64,000 nt of DNA. It comes from Agroathelia rolfsii. Taxonomy: Eukaryota > Basidiomycota > Agaricomycetes > Amylocorticiales > Amylocorticiaceae. Under the pieces are notes generated by a model that had not been told where the DNA came from, did no database searches, and saw only the letters and a list, made by a program, of their open reading frames with translations. Where the stretch lies: assembly GCA_018343915.1 (NCBI GenBank), contig JABRWF010000005.1:3383001-3447000 (forward strand), given 5' to 3'. The first letter of the stretch is position 1. The number at the start of each line of letters is the position of its first letter. Shown here piece after piece: positions 31,701 through 43,862 of this stretch. Position numbers and translations under genes: made by a program.

Positions 31701-34700
31701 ATGTCCCCCACAGAACAGCTTTCGAAACTCCACAAGTCTTATGCCGAATCCAACAAAGATTTGCTCATGATAAATGAGCTCACAAACTACAATATGTTGT
31801 ATCATGGAGCTAAACCCCTCTATACATTTTACGACAACTTCACAGACTCCAATGTTTCCATCTCCTTTTTGGAATTCGGTCGTGCATGCCATAGGGTCGC
31901 TCATGCCGTTCGTCCCAACCAGACCGGAAAGGATGGGGAAACTGTCGTGATCTTAGCCAATCTAGACAATATTGTTTATCATACCATCACAATGGGTATT
32001 ATGCTAGCTGGATGGACCGTGAGTCGTAGTATCAACATCATAGCTTTAACCTGGCTCAGCATAGAACAGCCGTTTCCGATATCTCCGCGTAATTCTGCGC
32101 CTGGGGTGGCAAGCTTATTGCAGAAAACAAATTGCCACCGGGTGCTCGTTAGCAGCTCAACTATACCTGAGGGGCTGGTTAGCAACGTCCAGAGAGAGCT
32201 TTCTGCTCATGGATTCATCGTTGAAGTCCAAGAGATTCCGTCCATCTCTACGATATATCCGTTATTAGGGAGAGAAGTTGAGACGGATCAATTCGAGGCC
32301 TATTATCCTATCTGCAAGCAGAGAGATCTCGATATGGTTGCCATATATCTGCATAGCAGTGGTAGCACTGGATTTCCTAAGCCTATTCCCCACACATTCA
32401 GGGCTATGGGGATGTTGATTAGAATGGGTGAGAATCAGCTTTTCTTTTCTTGAATTTGTTGTGCTGAATCAGGATACATCGATTAGAACAGATTACGGAT
32501 CGCTTGCATGCAACCATGCCATCTGGAGTGCGTATTGGCATATTTGGAATTCCGCCCTATCATCTTTTTGGTGCGTAGGCCTTCCTCAGGAATCATCACC
32601 GAAAAGGTGATTGATTATTTTTACAGGATTCATGATGGAGGTTTTGTCTAACATGGTGACCACTCTTGGGACTTGTCTGTTCCCGCCAATGGCTATCCTG
32701 GGCAAGCTACCTATGGCGCCTACTAGTGAGAATACCATTGAGCATGCTAAGAAAACAAGGGTTAGCGCCATCATGGTTGTAGCGAGCTTTCCCAATGCTT
32801 GGGCCACCGAACGCTCTGCAGACACGATAGAGTTTCTTAAGTCCCTGGCTTTCATCGTACGTAAACTCTCACTTCGAGATGATAGCTTTAATTATACTTA
32901 GCTTTTTTACTTTCCAAAACCTCTAGTCCTTCGGCGGAGGTCCACTGGCTCTTGAGAAAGGTAAATATTTGGTAGATCAAGGCATCAAACTACACACGTC
33001 GTATGGCGCGACCGAGGTACGCAAAGTCCCTGTAATTGCGTCACCGGGACTGACGCATGTACAGATTGGTTTACCTACGCTTCTGAGCATGCCTGAAGAT
33101 CCGTACTGGCTGACTAGAGACTGGAACTACGTCCAGTTCAGTGACAAGGCTCATGTAAGAATGGTTCCGCAGGACGATGGCAGAACATATGAATGTCAGC
33201 TATTGGTAAGTACTGTGGGGAATGGGTTATCTTCCTGGGGGGTACGTCTCTAATTGGCCCCTCAAGACCTGCGACACGCACTACGTAGCGATAGAAAACA
33301 TCCCTGATATCAAGGGATACGCTACCAGTGATCTATTTGAGAGGCACCCAACACGGCCTGACTTGTGGAGGGTGTGAGTGGATCTCATTTTGAGTGATGG
33401 TGCCTGTTTCTTATTTTTTTTAGTGTGGGTCGCAAAGATGATGTGATCATACTCTCAACAGGGGAAAAGACGGTGCCCGGACCCATGGAGGATGCAATTG
33501 GCGCTTCACGACTAGTAAACGCTGCTGTACTGTTCGGAAGGGAGAGGAACCAAGTTGGGGTGCTAATAGAGCCGAAAAAGTATCCAGAAGACCCGAAGGC
33601 TTTTATCGACGAAGTTTGGCCATACATTGAAGCAGCTAATGCAGATGCGCCAGCCTTCAGTAGGATTGTCAAGCACATGGTCCTTCTAACTAAGCCGGAT
33701 AAAAAGCTTTTAAGGGCTGATAAGGGTACAGTGAAAAAGAAGGCTAGTGTTGCCGCTTATGCGGAGGAGATACAGGCTTTGTGCGTTGTCTTGCGGTGAC
33801 TCCACAACTACTGATTGACCATTAAATTGTCAGATACGAATCCTTAGGGACAGGCTATCTCGAGACTGATCTACCTAGCGAGTGGTCCACACAATGCCTC
33901 CAAGCATGGCTTCTCAAGCAAGCTAGCGCGCTAAGCTCTAAGAGAGACATAGATATAGATGCTAATCTCTTTGAGCAAGGCTTTGATAGGTCAGCATCAA
34001 AATTTTCATCGACCATAACTTGAAATTGACAAAACAATGTCTTCAGCATAAGCGCTACCATCCTGCGAAACCAAATACTTAGCGCTGTTGTATCTGCAAG
34101 AAAAGACACAAATATCTCCAACCAACTTCCTGTCAATTTGGTTTATTCCCACCCTACCATATCCGAACTGGTCCAATTTATCCTTCAATTCACATCATCT
34201 GATTCTACGACGTCTTCCGAGTCTTTCATTGCGCATAGAACATCAATTATACAAAACTACATCACAAAATTCTCTGCAGGCTTCTTGGGAAAGAAACAAA
34301 ATGGTCCGCTCGTCCTTCCTGCTGTTGTCCTCTTGACTGGATCTACCGGAAGTCTGGGATCTTTCCTCCTTGAGTCACTCCTTCGGGATGATCGCGTGTC
34401 GAAGGTGTACGCATACAATCGTCCAGGAAGCAAAAATACAAAGGAGAGACAAATAGCCGCGTTTATAGATCGGGATCTCGATTCCGCCTTGCTAGATTCG
34501 CCCAAGCTCACGTTTGTAGAGGGTGTGCTACATCAAGAAAATTTTGGCCTATCACTTGGATTGTACGATGAGGTAAAATGTGTTCTAGCCTGTACGTGCC
34601 TGATTGGTTCTCAAAATTCATTTCATAGTTGCGATCTTCTGTGACGAGCATCATACACAACGCATGGCAGCTCGATTTCAACTTGGCATTATCATCTTTT

Positions 34701-35633
34701 GAAACCCATGTAGTTGGCACGAGACGTCTTGTTGATTTTGCTCTCGCCTCGCCCTTTGCGAACTCTTTGCGGTTCATGTTTACGTCTTCTATCGGGACAG
34801 CACAGTCATGGCTCAAGGAAATGGGTCCATACTCAGAAGAAATGCAGATGGATGCACGCTATGCTATCGGTGGTGGATATGGGGAAAGTAAGTATGTTTG
34901 TGAGCACGTGAGTCATTCCCATAAAGACACATGAACATTTGTGGCTGAGCATATATTCAGATTCTTGCTAACAGTGGCTTGCAAGCAACGTCCTTCCGTA
35001 TAGGTCAGATCACCGGCCCCGCACCCAGTGGCGCATGGGCCGTAACAGACTGGGTGCCGATCATGGTGAAATCATCTCTTACACTTGGCTCTCTGCCTAA
35101 TTCAGCGGGGAAGATATCGTGGTTGCCTGTAACCGCCGTCAGCAATTGCATCATGGACGTCATGTTTGGTCAAGACCGACCACCACTCACACTCAATGTC
35201 ATTCATCCAAAACCTGTGGCGTGGATGAAAGTTTTCGCCGATGTACGCCAGGCGCTTTTGAATACGGGATCCATTGGAGAGACGGAGATGACCATCATTC
35301 CGTTCTCCGAATGGTTCTCAAAGTTGGAGGCGGCCTCCCGGCAAACGGATGTCAATGCACTAAGGAACATTGTAAGGATCTTTTCATCATTATGATATAA
35401 TTGTCTCTTCCTTACTCCTTTCGGGTCTGTGTCAGCCTGCTATCAAAATCATCAGCTTTTTCCGCTCCTTTGTTGAAGGCGAAAGGGACGCCGATGCCGA
35501 GAGCGCCGGCGTTTCATTTTCAACCGATAGGATGCAACGGCTCAGTAAGACATTTGCAGGACTTCCGCAAATCGGCGAACTAGACGTCACTGCTTGGGTG
35601 AAGTATTGGAAATCCAACGGGTTGTTCACATGA
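31701..35633 (+). CDS. adenylate-forming reductase (A-T-R, NRPS-like) 1
   Basis: Carboxylic acid reductase-type enzyme of about 1084 aa. The A domain activates an acid as AMP ester, the T domain holds it as a thioester, and the R domain releases it as aldehyde with NADPH. Exons: 31701-32018, 32070-32427, 32487-32570, 32627-32856, 32927-33016, 33065-33205, 33267-33373, 33424-33780, 33834-33989, 34047-34572, 34629-34907, 34961-35371, 35436-35633. A-domain motifs are LHSSGSTGFPKPIPHT (near residue 200), TSYGATE and GRKDDVIILSTGEKTVPG. The T domain has FEQGFDSISATILRNQ with the phosphopantetheine Ser near residue 614. The R domain has VVLLTGSTGSLGSFLLES and the YxxxK pair in GGGYGESKYVCE. No C or TE domain. 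The substrate is not predictable by eye. Confidence 0.88.
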
Positions 35634-35970
35634 AAGCACAATAGTGGCAGGTGATTATATTAATTATAGCCCAGACTGCTAACATGACGTGTATAATCTA
35701 TGTATAATATCCGTGATTCGAGATGGAGCGTGTTTATTTTGTGGCATCATATATGCAATATCATGTGCGAGGTTGGGTGAAATCGGGATGATGAGACTGG
35801 TGTGGTACTCATCCACCTATATGATATTTGCCAAGAGATTTGGCTAATTTGTGCAAAAATGGGTCCAAATCTCACGATTTTATAATAACGCTGAATTAAC
35901 TTTTTTGGAAGTGTAATCCATTGTGGCTGTGCTACCACTCGCTCTCGACTGGAACCTTGATTACAAAAAA
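35634..35970. other. short intergenic gap before eIF3g
   Basis: 3' flank of the reductase and promoter of eIF3g. No gene. Confidence 0.5.
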
Positions 35971-37157
35971 ATGCCTGCTGCAACGTATGCGCCCTTCAAC
36001 GATACTTTTTTTCTTCTTAGTCTAATGCACAAACAGCACAAACAAGACTTCTTGGGCGGACGACGTTGACGAGCTTGGTTAGCGATGATAGATGATTGAA
36101 ATCAAGACTACGGAGATCATCTCTGACTTTTTTTGTTCTTGCGTGCTACTAGACGCCCCAGTCAAGATCGAGGACTCTATAGATGAAAATGGCATTCGTA
36201 CTACTGTTGAATACAGCATAAACGATGAAGGCAAACGGGTCAAGGTGACCAACTTACGGATGCCAGTGGTGTTATCATATTAGAGGAGCTAAGGCATGTC
36301 TTTCAGATCACACGGAGAACTAAACGCACGCTTCAAAAGGCTGTTGTCGAACACGCTGTTGCCGAGAGGAAAAAATGGGCTAAGTTTGGTCAAGAAAAGG
36401 GCAACAAGCCAGGCCCCGATCGTGCCACGACAACTGTTGCAGAAAACGTCGTGTTGAAACTAACAGCGGGCAACAAGGTAAAAGCGCATCATTCAATATA
36501 CTTCTACCATACCTCCGATCTGATTGCCATCGGCTGTCATGTATAGTCAACAGAGACAGAGCAGACGCCTGAACAAAACATCAAAGATACACTAGCCAAG
36601 GCTGGTGCAGGAAAAGTTGTCTGTCGTCTCTGCAAGGGTTCCCACTTTACGGCAAAATGTCCCTACAAGGAGACACTTGCAGGTCTGGAAGATCCAGGTG
36701 ACATTTCATATGACGGTTTTCATTTCTCCCCACCCAGGAAACTTATTATTACGGTATATCAGACACAGGATTTGGTGGAGGTGAGGATGATACCCCAGAA
36801 GCCGCACCAGCGGCCCCAAGCGGTGGAGGCAAGTACGTTCCACCCTCGATGCGGGCAGGTGCCAGGGGCCCGGGAGAAGCTATGTCTCGTCCCGGTGGAA
36901 CTTCCCGCGACGATTTGCCCACTTTGCGGGTTACAAATGTCTCAGAAGATACGGAAGAAAACGATTTGCGTGAGTTATTCGGTGCCTTTGGACGAGTGGC
37001 GAGGGTGTACGTTGGTCGCGATCGCGAGACGGGCATCGGGAAAGGCTTTGCTTTCGTCAGCTTTGAAGACCGTGCGAATGCGGAGAGGGCGATGCAGAAG
37101 TTGAATGGCAAGGGTTATGATAACCTGATCCTAAGCGTGCAATGGTCTCGTAAGTGA
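35971..37157 (+). CDS. TIF35: translation initiation factor eIF3 subunit G
   Basis: RNA-binding subunit of eIF3, 287 aa, acting in scanning and reinitiation. Exons 35971-35984, 36037-36077, 36153-36244, 36307-36477, 36547-36697 and 36763-37157 sum to 864 nt. The short 14-nt first exon was found because the conserved N-terminus (TNKTSWADDVDEL) has no ATG of its own; joining gives MPAATTNKTSWADD. Next are the eIF3g N-terminal domain (RTLQKAVVEHAVAERKKW) and a zinc knuckle, CRLCKGSHFTAKCPYK. The C-terminal RRM has LRVTNVS (RNP2) and GKGFAFVSF (RNP1). The intron before TGFGGGEDD was placed to keep frame; a nearby alternative acceptor exists. Confidence 0.92.
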
Positions 37158-37494
37158 ATTCTCTTGGCAATGTGCGTCAGTCGAGTGGTGCTGATTTGAG
37201 TATGTATGAAAGAACCCAGGCCGGATGGGCGTTAGACCTTCTTTTTTTCTCATACGCGTTCTTTTTGCCGTCGTGTACTTATTATCTCCGCATTTTGCAT
37301 GTATCTAAATATTTGTGCATAAGATTAGCTGTGAAACTGTTGGGGCTCTATCTTTAGATGTTGCTGAATGGTACTAAGTCCACCCGCTCTCTGATGCAAT
37401 TGACTATCTTTAAAAGGGGCATCGGTCCTAAACACATTGCCCAGCGGACGTGCCCTCTCCCTCTCCTCCTTCACCCCTACGAAGACTGTAAGAT

Positions 37495-38752
37495 ATGGCT
37501 GAATACGCTGTTGACGGTACCGGAGGATCTCCCCCTGCCGAGCTCATTCACGACGACATAGCCGACAGCGGCCAAGTGACGCCTGTTGAACGGGATTATG
37601 ATTACCGTGAAAAAGGCCTGGACATTAAACACCATAGACCTGCCAAGCATCAATCGCTTTGGAAATACCTTACGACGGATGTAGATCCCCTGAAGTCGTC
37701 GACACCGCTGGCAATGTACTGTTTTATGACTGGATTTGTGTGGGTATCCCTTCCCCCCTATCACACGTTGAACCGGTAGTGCGGAGTTTAGCTGACACAG
37801 CTGGCTGGACACAGTGACTCGGTGATCTTCTCTGCCATCTTTGTGTGGCCAGGCTTCCAGACCGGTAATACTGTCCAGGTAAGTTGTGAATTCGAAGCAG
37901 AATGCCTATTGTGGACTAGGTTACTGATGTGTTACGTCATTTCTCTATAGCTCTCCCTGGCCCTCGCACGCCTCTTCCAGGGGCCGCGCGCCCAACAGGA
38001 CCACACCTTCCATCTTGGTGACAGACAAGCGTTGGCTTCGCTCACCACCTTCTGGATTGGTGCATTCATTGGCCGCCTGGGTGATAGACTTGGTCCTAAG
38101 ACACGACTATGGCTCTTCCTCGGCACTATGATCCAAACGCTCTTTACCATGGGAGCTGCCATTGCCCTCTGGAAGAGCGGGGCTCCAAGTGTTACCGATT
38201 CTAGGCTGGATCCAGCCTGGACAACACCGTTGACATATCTCGTTATTGCATTCCTTAGTGCTAGTTTGGGTTTACAAGGAATTATGGGTAAGAGGGTGAA
38301 CACCCAATTTGCGACAACCGGTAAGCACTCAAGTCCCCATGCTCCACTCCTAGACATATTGTTGATCTCGTTCTTCCTCTTTTTTTTTTTTCTTTTCTTT
38401 TTTTCTTCTTCCTTGTCTTTTAGTCGTCTTGGTAAGTTTCTATTTGCGCACGTGGCTGACAGGTCATGACCGAATTGCTAATTGCTTGTTTTTTTATTTT
38501 TTTTTATAGACAACCGTTTGGTGCGAGCTCTTTGCTGAGCCCGACCTATTCAAAATCCACCGCAGGGTGATGAGCAGGGATCATAAAATCATCGCTGCCT
38601 TCGTGCTCTTCCTGGGTGGCTTCATTGGCCGTACGATCATTGATGCCATCGGGTCTGCGGGAATGCTTGGTGTCGGCACAGGCATCAGGTTCATCATCGC
38701 CTTATACTGGCTCTTCATCCCAGGCAAGGAGCCCAAGCCCTCTAAGGCCTGA
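37495..38752 (+). CDS. YoaK/DUF1275 family membrane protein
   Basis: Integral membrane protein of 313 aa. Exons 37495-37737, 37801-37878, 37951-38320, 38424-38431 and 38510-38752 sum to 942 nt. Family marks are AGHSDSVIFSA, FQTGNTVQLSLALARL, ASLTTFWIGAFIGRLGDRLG, and ASLGLQGIMGKRVNTQFATT. The C-terminal part has two more helices (IIAAFVLFLGGFIGRTI; FIIALYWLFIPG). The fourth exon is 8 nt, needed to join FATT to VVLTTVWCELFAEPDLF. The two introns around it hold long T and CT tracts (38380-38420, 38490-38506). Transport function is unknown in this family. Confidence 0.87.
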
Positions 38753-39180
38753 AAACTATCGCTTGAATCTATGGGATTACTAGGGCTATCCAGGCCTTCA
38801 TGACTGTATATTCCTTTATACACATCTAGACAGATTATCTTTCTTCACATACGAGTTTCACGGCCTTTTATTTCTTTGTTATATTACTATGTTAGACCTG
38901 GGAGTTGTGTTGGATTGGTCGGGGTTTTATCCGCAAACTACATGTTTTACCACTTCCACTGTACAGATTAGTTACGGCTATTAGCCAATGGATGTCTTTT
39001 TTCTTTTTGGACCGGAAACAGTAATATTGGCGGACGCGGAAAGATCGATCAAGCGATAAGCTTAATCTAGACTGTGACAGCATCATGGCAAGATGGTAAA
39101 TCAGATGATCTCTGCCGGTACATATCCTCTTATCCCTGTCTCCTATCCACTCCTTTGTGTCTTAGGACTACGACAAAGTC
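38753..39180. other. intergenic before FKBP12
   Basis: Nothing coding seen. Confidence 0.5.
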
Positions 39181-39858
39181 ATGGTGAGCATCTCCTCCTG
39201 GCTGCTGATTTCTACATCTGCGTAGTCCAGCAAATCTAAACGCATTATGGATACAAAGGGTGTCACTATCGACAGCATTTCGCCTGGGGATGGAAAGACG
39301 TTCCCGAAGAAAGGCGGTAGGTCCTCGTCTCCTTTGATCCATTCATCCCTTTTCTTGAAGCTCATTCGTGTTTGGAATTAATCTTTACCTGAATCACATC
39401 CTATGCAACCGATCCCAAAGACACAGTCACAATCCATTATGTTGGCACACTTCTAGATGGCTCCAAGTTTGATTCTAGCCGGGATCGGTGAGTTTTGATA
39501 ATACACATCATATCTTGTTTCAGCGGATGAATGAATTCTGTGGCAGGAATGACCCATTTGTAACCAAGATTGGTGTTGGCAAGGTCATCAAGGGTTGGGA
39601 TGAGGGTGTGTGTGCTCTGCGCCATTGAATATTATTAGTTATCTAACGAATCCCAAAGGCGTACTGCAACTGTCCTTGGGAGAGAAGGCCACCTTAACTG
39701 CCACACCGGACTATGTGAGCATTTACCCCCGTAATATCTATAAGAAACAACCGATGTTGACAGTGAAACAATAGGCGTATGGGTCAAAGGGATTCCCTCC
39801 CGTAATACCTCCCAACTCAACACTCAAGTTTGAAGTAGAGCTCTTGAAAATAAATTGA
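39181..39858 (+). CDS. FPR1: FKBP12-type peptidyl-prolyl isomerase
   Basis: Cytosolic FK506/rapamycin-binding isomerase of 108 aa, the usual FKBP12 length. Exons 39181-39183, 39259-39316, 39421-39487, 39547-39605, 39659-39714 and 39775-39858 sum to 327 nt. The first coding exon is only the ATG. Pocket residues are visible: [20 protein letters not shown] (Tyr, Asp), [12 protein letters not shown] (Val, Ile, Trp), and [20 protein letters not shown] (Tyr, Phe, Ile). The end, FEVELLKIN, is the standard last strand. Confidence 0.96.
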
Positions 39859-40311
39859 TGGCTCAACTTCGTGGTGTACGAGCTTGTAAGGCCAGGTTCT
39901 GCGTCTGGTCACCTTGGTGCACAGTGTATTTGTAGTTGCATGTCAGACAATTTGCATGTGAAATTGAATCGATTGAACGACATTTGTTACCATTAGGATG
40001 ATGCATCATGCCAGACGCCTCAGACTTGAGTTAGAAGAGCCAGATGCACGTCTACGAAAAGCTTTCTTTGATGCAATCGAGGTCATTAATTACCCGCGTT
40101 GTAAACAAAGAGATGCAATATCTACCGGGGTTGATGACATCACCGAATATCGTTTGTTTTGGAAGCGTTTGTGTTGATCACGTTTAGCGCCTAGCGCTTA
40201 GTGTCAACGTAATTGGTCGAATCAGATGTACTAGTGCGTCTGTCAAATTGCCAGTGTTGCAGTTTCAGTTCGTCGAATTCTTCACCTGCAACTTGTTCGT
40301 AGACTACCGCC
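39859..40311. other. intergenic, nothing recognised
   Basis: Promoter side of the next gene. No frame of note. Confidence 0.5.
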
Positions 40312-41910
40312 ATGTCAACACCCCCCTTCGAAGTTTATTCTCCTTCCGTTACCCTCGAAAAAGGTGCCTATCGAATCCGTGCACCCCGGCCACGGTCCAA
40401 TACCCTGCAGCACAACGAACCAGTTCAAAGACGACCGGTGCGAGAGCCTCGAATACACGGAAGACGGCTTCTAGTACTCGCATTACTACTTGCTGTTGCA
40501 TCCTTGTCATCGTTCACATACGCCTATTACTTGTTTACGACTAGGTGGGCCAACTTCGCCCATTCTCGATCAGTTCAGCAGGCTGACTCAGGTTATTTAC
40601 CTCTAGTCATCCCACTCGCAGAATCCGCTAGTGCTCTAGACCTTCCACCAGACGCAAAATATCTATCCTACCTGTCTCATAGTGGTTTCCATAATCAACG
40701 TATTGCCCTCGAAAATGCACTTGTTCTTTCTCGACTGCTTAATCGCACTTTGCTGGTTCCCCCGGTTCGCTTGGGAACACCACTACGTTATCTACGATAC
40801 GATAAACTTCAAAACACTCTTTCTTTATCCGATAAAACCGGGTTGGATCATTGCCCTCTTTCTGATCCATCACCTCCAGAATGCTTCAACTATTTCGATT
40901 GGACGAACATTCCTTGGTCTTGGCTTGTGAACATCACAAATCCTGTTATTTGGCGCATGAATATGAGTACCGAGTGGCCACTTGAACTCCTTGGTATAAA
41001 AGACGAAGATGTCTACACGTTGCCGGATACACTTGCCTACAACTATCAGTTCGCGGACACTCCCGAGTCTTCAGCATCAAAATATGCAGAAATAGTTTCA
41101 ATATCTTCTCTGGCTTCATCTAAGGCGCGACTTCTCCAACTTGGAACACTCTTCGGCTCATCTCGTCTTCGCTTACGCGTAGAAGAAAACCTTGCCTTGA
41201 GAAAGGCAATTCGCCGCGATATGGCATTCACAAACTCTCTACTGTCAGGGGCTGCAGCAGTCATACACGATGCGCTCGGTGGGGACAGCTATATTGGAGC
41301 CCACATCCGTCTTGGGGATGGCGATTTTCAGCTGCGTGGAGAAGTGAACGTCCGCCTCGTATGGTGGAAATTGGTTCATGAAGTATTCCAAATACCACTC
41401 CCGGATGCACTGTCGCTTGAGCGCAGTCTCAAGGTACAAGGTCTATATACTGAGCCCGAGGCCGGCAGTCGCCCACCTACCATAGAGCCTGACCTTCCAT
41501 CCCTACGATCACCACATCCACCCAACCCATTTCCCGAACACATTGGCCCCCATCCTCGTTGTCGAGGCCGCCTGTATCGCTCCGGGCCACTTATACCTCT
41601 CAATATGCCCCTATTCATCTCCACCGACGTATCATCGCCGCTGTCTCATCCAGCGCTACAACCGTTGCTACGTACGTTTCCTTGCACGTTCTTCCTGGAC
41701 GACTTCGTGGGATACATGACGGAACTCGACCAGGTGACAAACGAGCTTGATGGTTTACATATGAAGGATTTCATCTTGCCTTTTGTCGATGCCATGATCG
41801 TCGCCAGCGCATGGGAGGTTGTCGGAACAGACGGGAGCACGTTCAGTCGGTTTGTCAAGGATGTGTTATGGAGACGTTATCATGATTGGGACATCGTCAG
41901 TCGTGGCTGA
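40312..41910 (+). CDS. type II membrane protein, O-fucosyltransferase-like fold
   Basis: Single exon, 532 aa. A basic cytosolic head is followed by one signal anchor (residues about 46-68, LLVLALLLAVASLSSFTYAY), giving a Golgi-type topology. The lumenal part opens with YLSYLSHSGFHNQRIALENA, which resembles the N-terminal glycosyltransferase motif of GDP-fucose O-fucosyltransferase-like proteins (G-x-x-N-Q). Further in are LARLLNR-type and GAHIRLGDGDFQ motifs, the latter like the HxR sugar-nucleotide site. Near the end, LPFVDAMIVASAWEVVGTDGSTFSRFV matches the family's C-terminal loop with a GT-x-x-STFS pattern. Donor and acceptor are unknown; assignment is by motif pattern only. Confidence 0.7.
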   Translation: MSTPPFEVYSPSVTLEKGAYRIRAPRPRSNTLQHNEPVQRRPVREPRIHGRRLLVLALLLAVASLSSFTYAYYLFTTRWANFAHSRSVQQADSGYLPLVIPLAESASALDLPPDAKYLSYLSHSGFHNQRIALENALVLSRLLNRTLLVPPVRLGTPLRYLRYDKLQNTLSLSDKTGLDHCPLSDPSPPECFNYFDWTNIPWSWLVNITNPVIWRMNMSTEWPLELLGIKDEDVYTLPDTLAYNYQFADTPESSASKYAEIVSISSLASSKARLLQLGTLFGSSRLRLRVEENLALRKAIRRDMAFTNSLLSGAAAVIHDALGGDSYIGAHIRLGDGDFQLRGEVNVRLVWWKLVHEVFQIPLPDALSLERSLKVQGLYTEPEAGSRPPTIEPDLPSLRSPHPPNPFPEHIGPHPRCRGRLYRSGPLIPLNMPLFISTDVSSPLSHPALQPLLRTFPCTFFLDDFVGYMTELDQVTNELDGLHMKDFILPFVDAMIVASAWEVVGTDGSTFSRFVKDVLWRRYHDWDIVSRG

Positions 41911-43149
41911 TGCTGGATCGTCAAATTGACAAGATGCATAACTGGTGTAGTTTTTCTGCTTGTAACATCTATTGCACACGCAGTTTTGATAGCGTTTGTA
42001 TCAGTACTCTTGTCAGTCCAGGAGATTGACATACTTCTCGCAATGAAAAAAAAAAAACTTTTTAACTGTATACATATGCTCGCTTTCCGCTCTTGTTAAT
42101 CGACATACCCCCATAATCACAGAATATAATATTCTGCAAAGTCACCTCGAATCCAGAATAAAGTAGACATTAGTACAACTATGTCAGTAACTCTGGTCCG
42201 TCCTTCTCCGCGTACGTGAGCTTTGGTAAAGCTTACTGACTGCTCTCCTTATGTTGACTTTGTTTTCATTAGAATATTATTCAGCTGCTCTGGCCTGGTT
42301 CAGGCCGAGCTGACACAGGGACACTGGCATGCGTGCCACGAAAGGAGATTTCACATGTAATCACAATTTAATTTAGCTCGGCTTGTGTGATATGAGTACG
42401 GCATATCACCTTTGTGCCCACGTTTACCATGGCATTAGTTATGGCATCATACGATTTCATAATTGTTGAAGGTCACCGGTCGGTTAACAGGTATTTATTT
42501 CCGCTCTTATCCCAATAGATTATCTAGCAACGTATACGTTGAATGATTCATGTTATTGAACACAAGACTCGGGTTCATCGAATTGTATCGTTTGCATGCA
42601 ACTCCATGATTGGAATGGCAGCACGTGCCAAGACTTTTTTCTGTCTCACAAGTTCGGAGTCCCGAGGATACCGCTAAGTGTTGATCAACGCCTGTTAGGA
42701 CCATTGCTATTATGGTGTAGCTACATTAATACAATATTGAATTTTCAGCGATTTTCAGCAATCTCATCCGAGTCATTAGCAGCGCGGCATCTCAGGCTAT
42801 ATTTTGCTGTAATACCGGTATTTACGGTATTCTGACCCTGTGTCATCGAACACTTTACTGTTCTGGATAATTCTTATTTGATACTTTATGAAAATTGCTT
42901 TGATCGAGCTTCATTTGGATATTATGACTTTCTCCCCTCGAGATGCCAAGGACTTTGACTAGCCGCTTTGACTCCCTTTTTTCACTGAAGATTCTTCATA
43001 CAGCTTGGGCTATGTTATCAGCACTCAGCACAAGCACAGTCTGCTAGTATAAATTCTACCTTTGATGAGGGCAAGAAAGCCAGCGCTCCTGCTCGAATAA
43101 CCCTCTCCCTTACCAGTATCTTCATCTTTTCCCGGTTCAAAGCTCCAAG
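41911..43149. other. 1.2-kb gene-free region
   Basis: AT-rich. No coding or RNA feature recognised apart from the putative TATA box at its right end. Confidence 0.5.
43048..43055 (+). promoter_or_regulatory. putative TATA box of the secreted Cys-rich gene
   Basis: TATAAATT about 95 bp before the ATG. Confidence 0.45.
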
Positions 43150-43862
43150 ATGCCTTCTCGGATGCTCCTTATCCATGCATTTATACTCGCCAGCATGGCA
43201 GCAGCAAATGCTTTCAGCACTTATAGTCCGCTATTACTGGGGCCTCGCTCAGATCTTGAGCATCGAGAAAGCTCGCAGGTGCCTGTAGCCTGCTATAACC
43301 TGGTTGAAGACTCTCAGACTGGCCTCTGCGATTGCCCCACAGACAATAATGGTGACTCTGGGGTGAGAGTTGCCCCTGTACTTGATTGAAGCCATTGACA
43401 AATCAATTATTGATTCATCGTGCAATATAATAGGTTCTGATCAATCTTTTCCCCGGATACCAATGCGCTTACCCCCATGGGGCGTGCACTTGGGATAATA
43501 TGGTATACTCTGGATTTTCATTATTATTAAATAATATACTGACATATTCGATTACTTCAAGACCGGTGATCTTTCCAACAAGCAGCAAACAAACTGTCCG
43601 CAATCTGCTCCATGTTCGGGATATAGTTGCAGCTGTCCAAAGGACAAGTTTGGTGATCACGGCGTACTCATAAACACCTTCAAAGGGTATCAATGCGCCT
43701 ACAAGGGTGGTGCTTGTACATGGGACTCGGTAAGTCTTAGATCATACCGTCATCTGATTGAGTCACTGACCGGCTTACTTATACAACTTCCAGGACGGAG
43801 ATCTAACGAATACGAAACAAACCAACTGTCCAAAGCACAGCAAGTGTGCGCAACTTTCGTAA
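43150..43862 (+). CDS. secreted cysteine-rich protein with two repeat modules
   Basis: Four exons (43150-43362, 43434-43502, 43562-43729, 43794-43862) give 172 aa. A signal peptide (MLLIHAFILASMAAANA) leads into a short pro-like stretch. Then a module occurs twice: C-x-CP-x-D-x3-GD-x-GVLIN-x-F-x-GYQCAY-x2-GACTWD followed by GDL-x-N-x2-QTNCP. In module 1 the GVLIN block is a separate 69-nt exon; in module 2 the GVLIN block is fused to the preceding exon. Cysteines are regularly placed, suggesting disulphides. No enzyme motif is seen. It could be an effector, a wall protein or a lectin-like protein; small secreted Cys-rich repeat proteins are common in plant-associated basidiomycetes. I do not recognise a named family. 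Confidence 0.78.
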
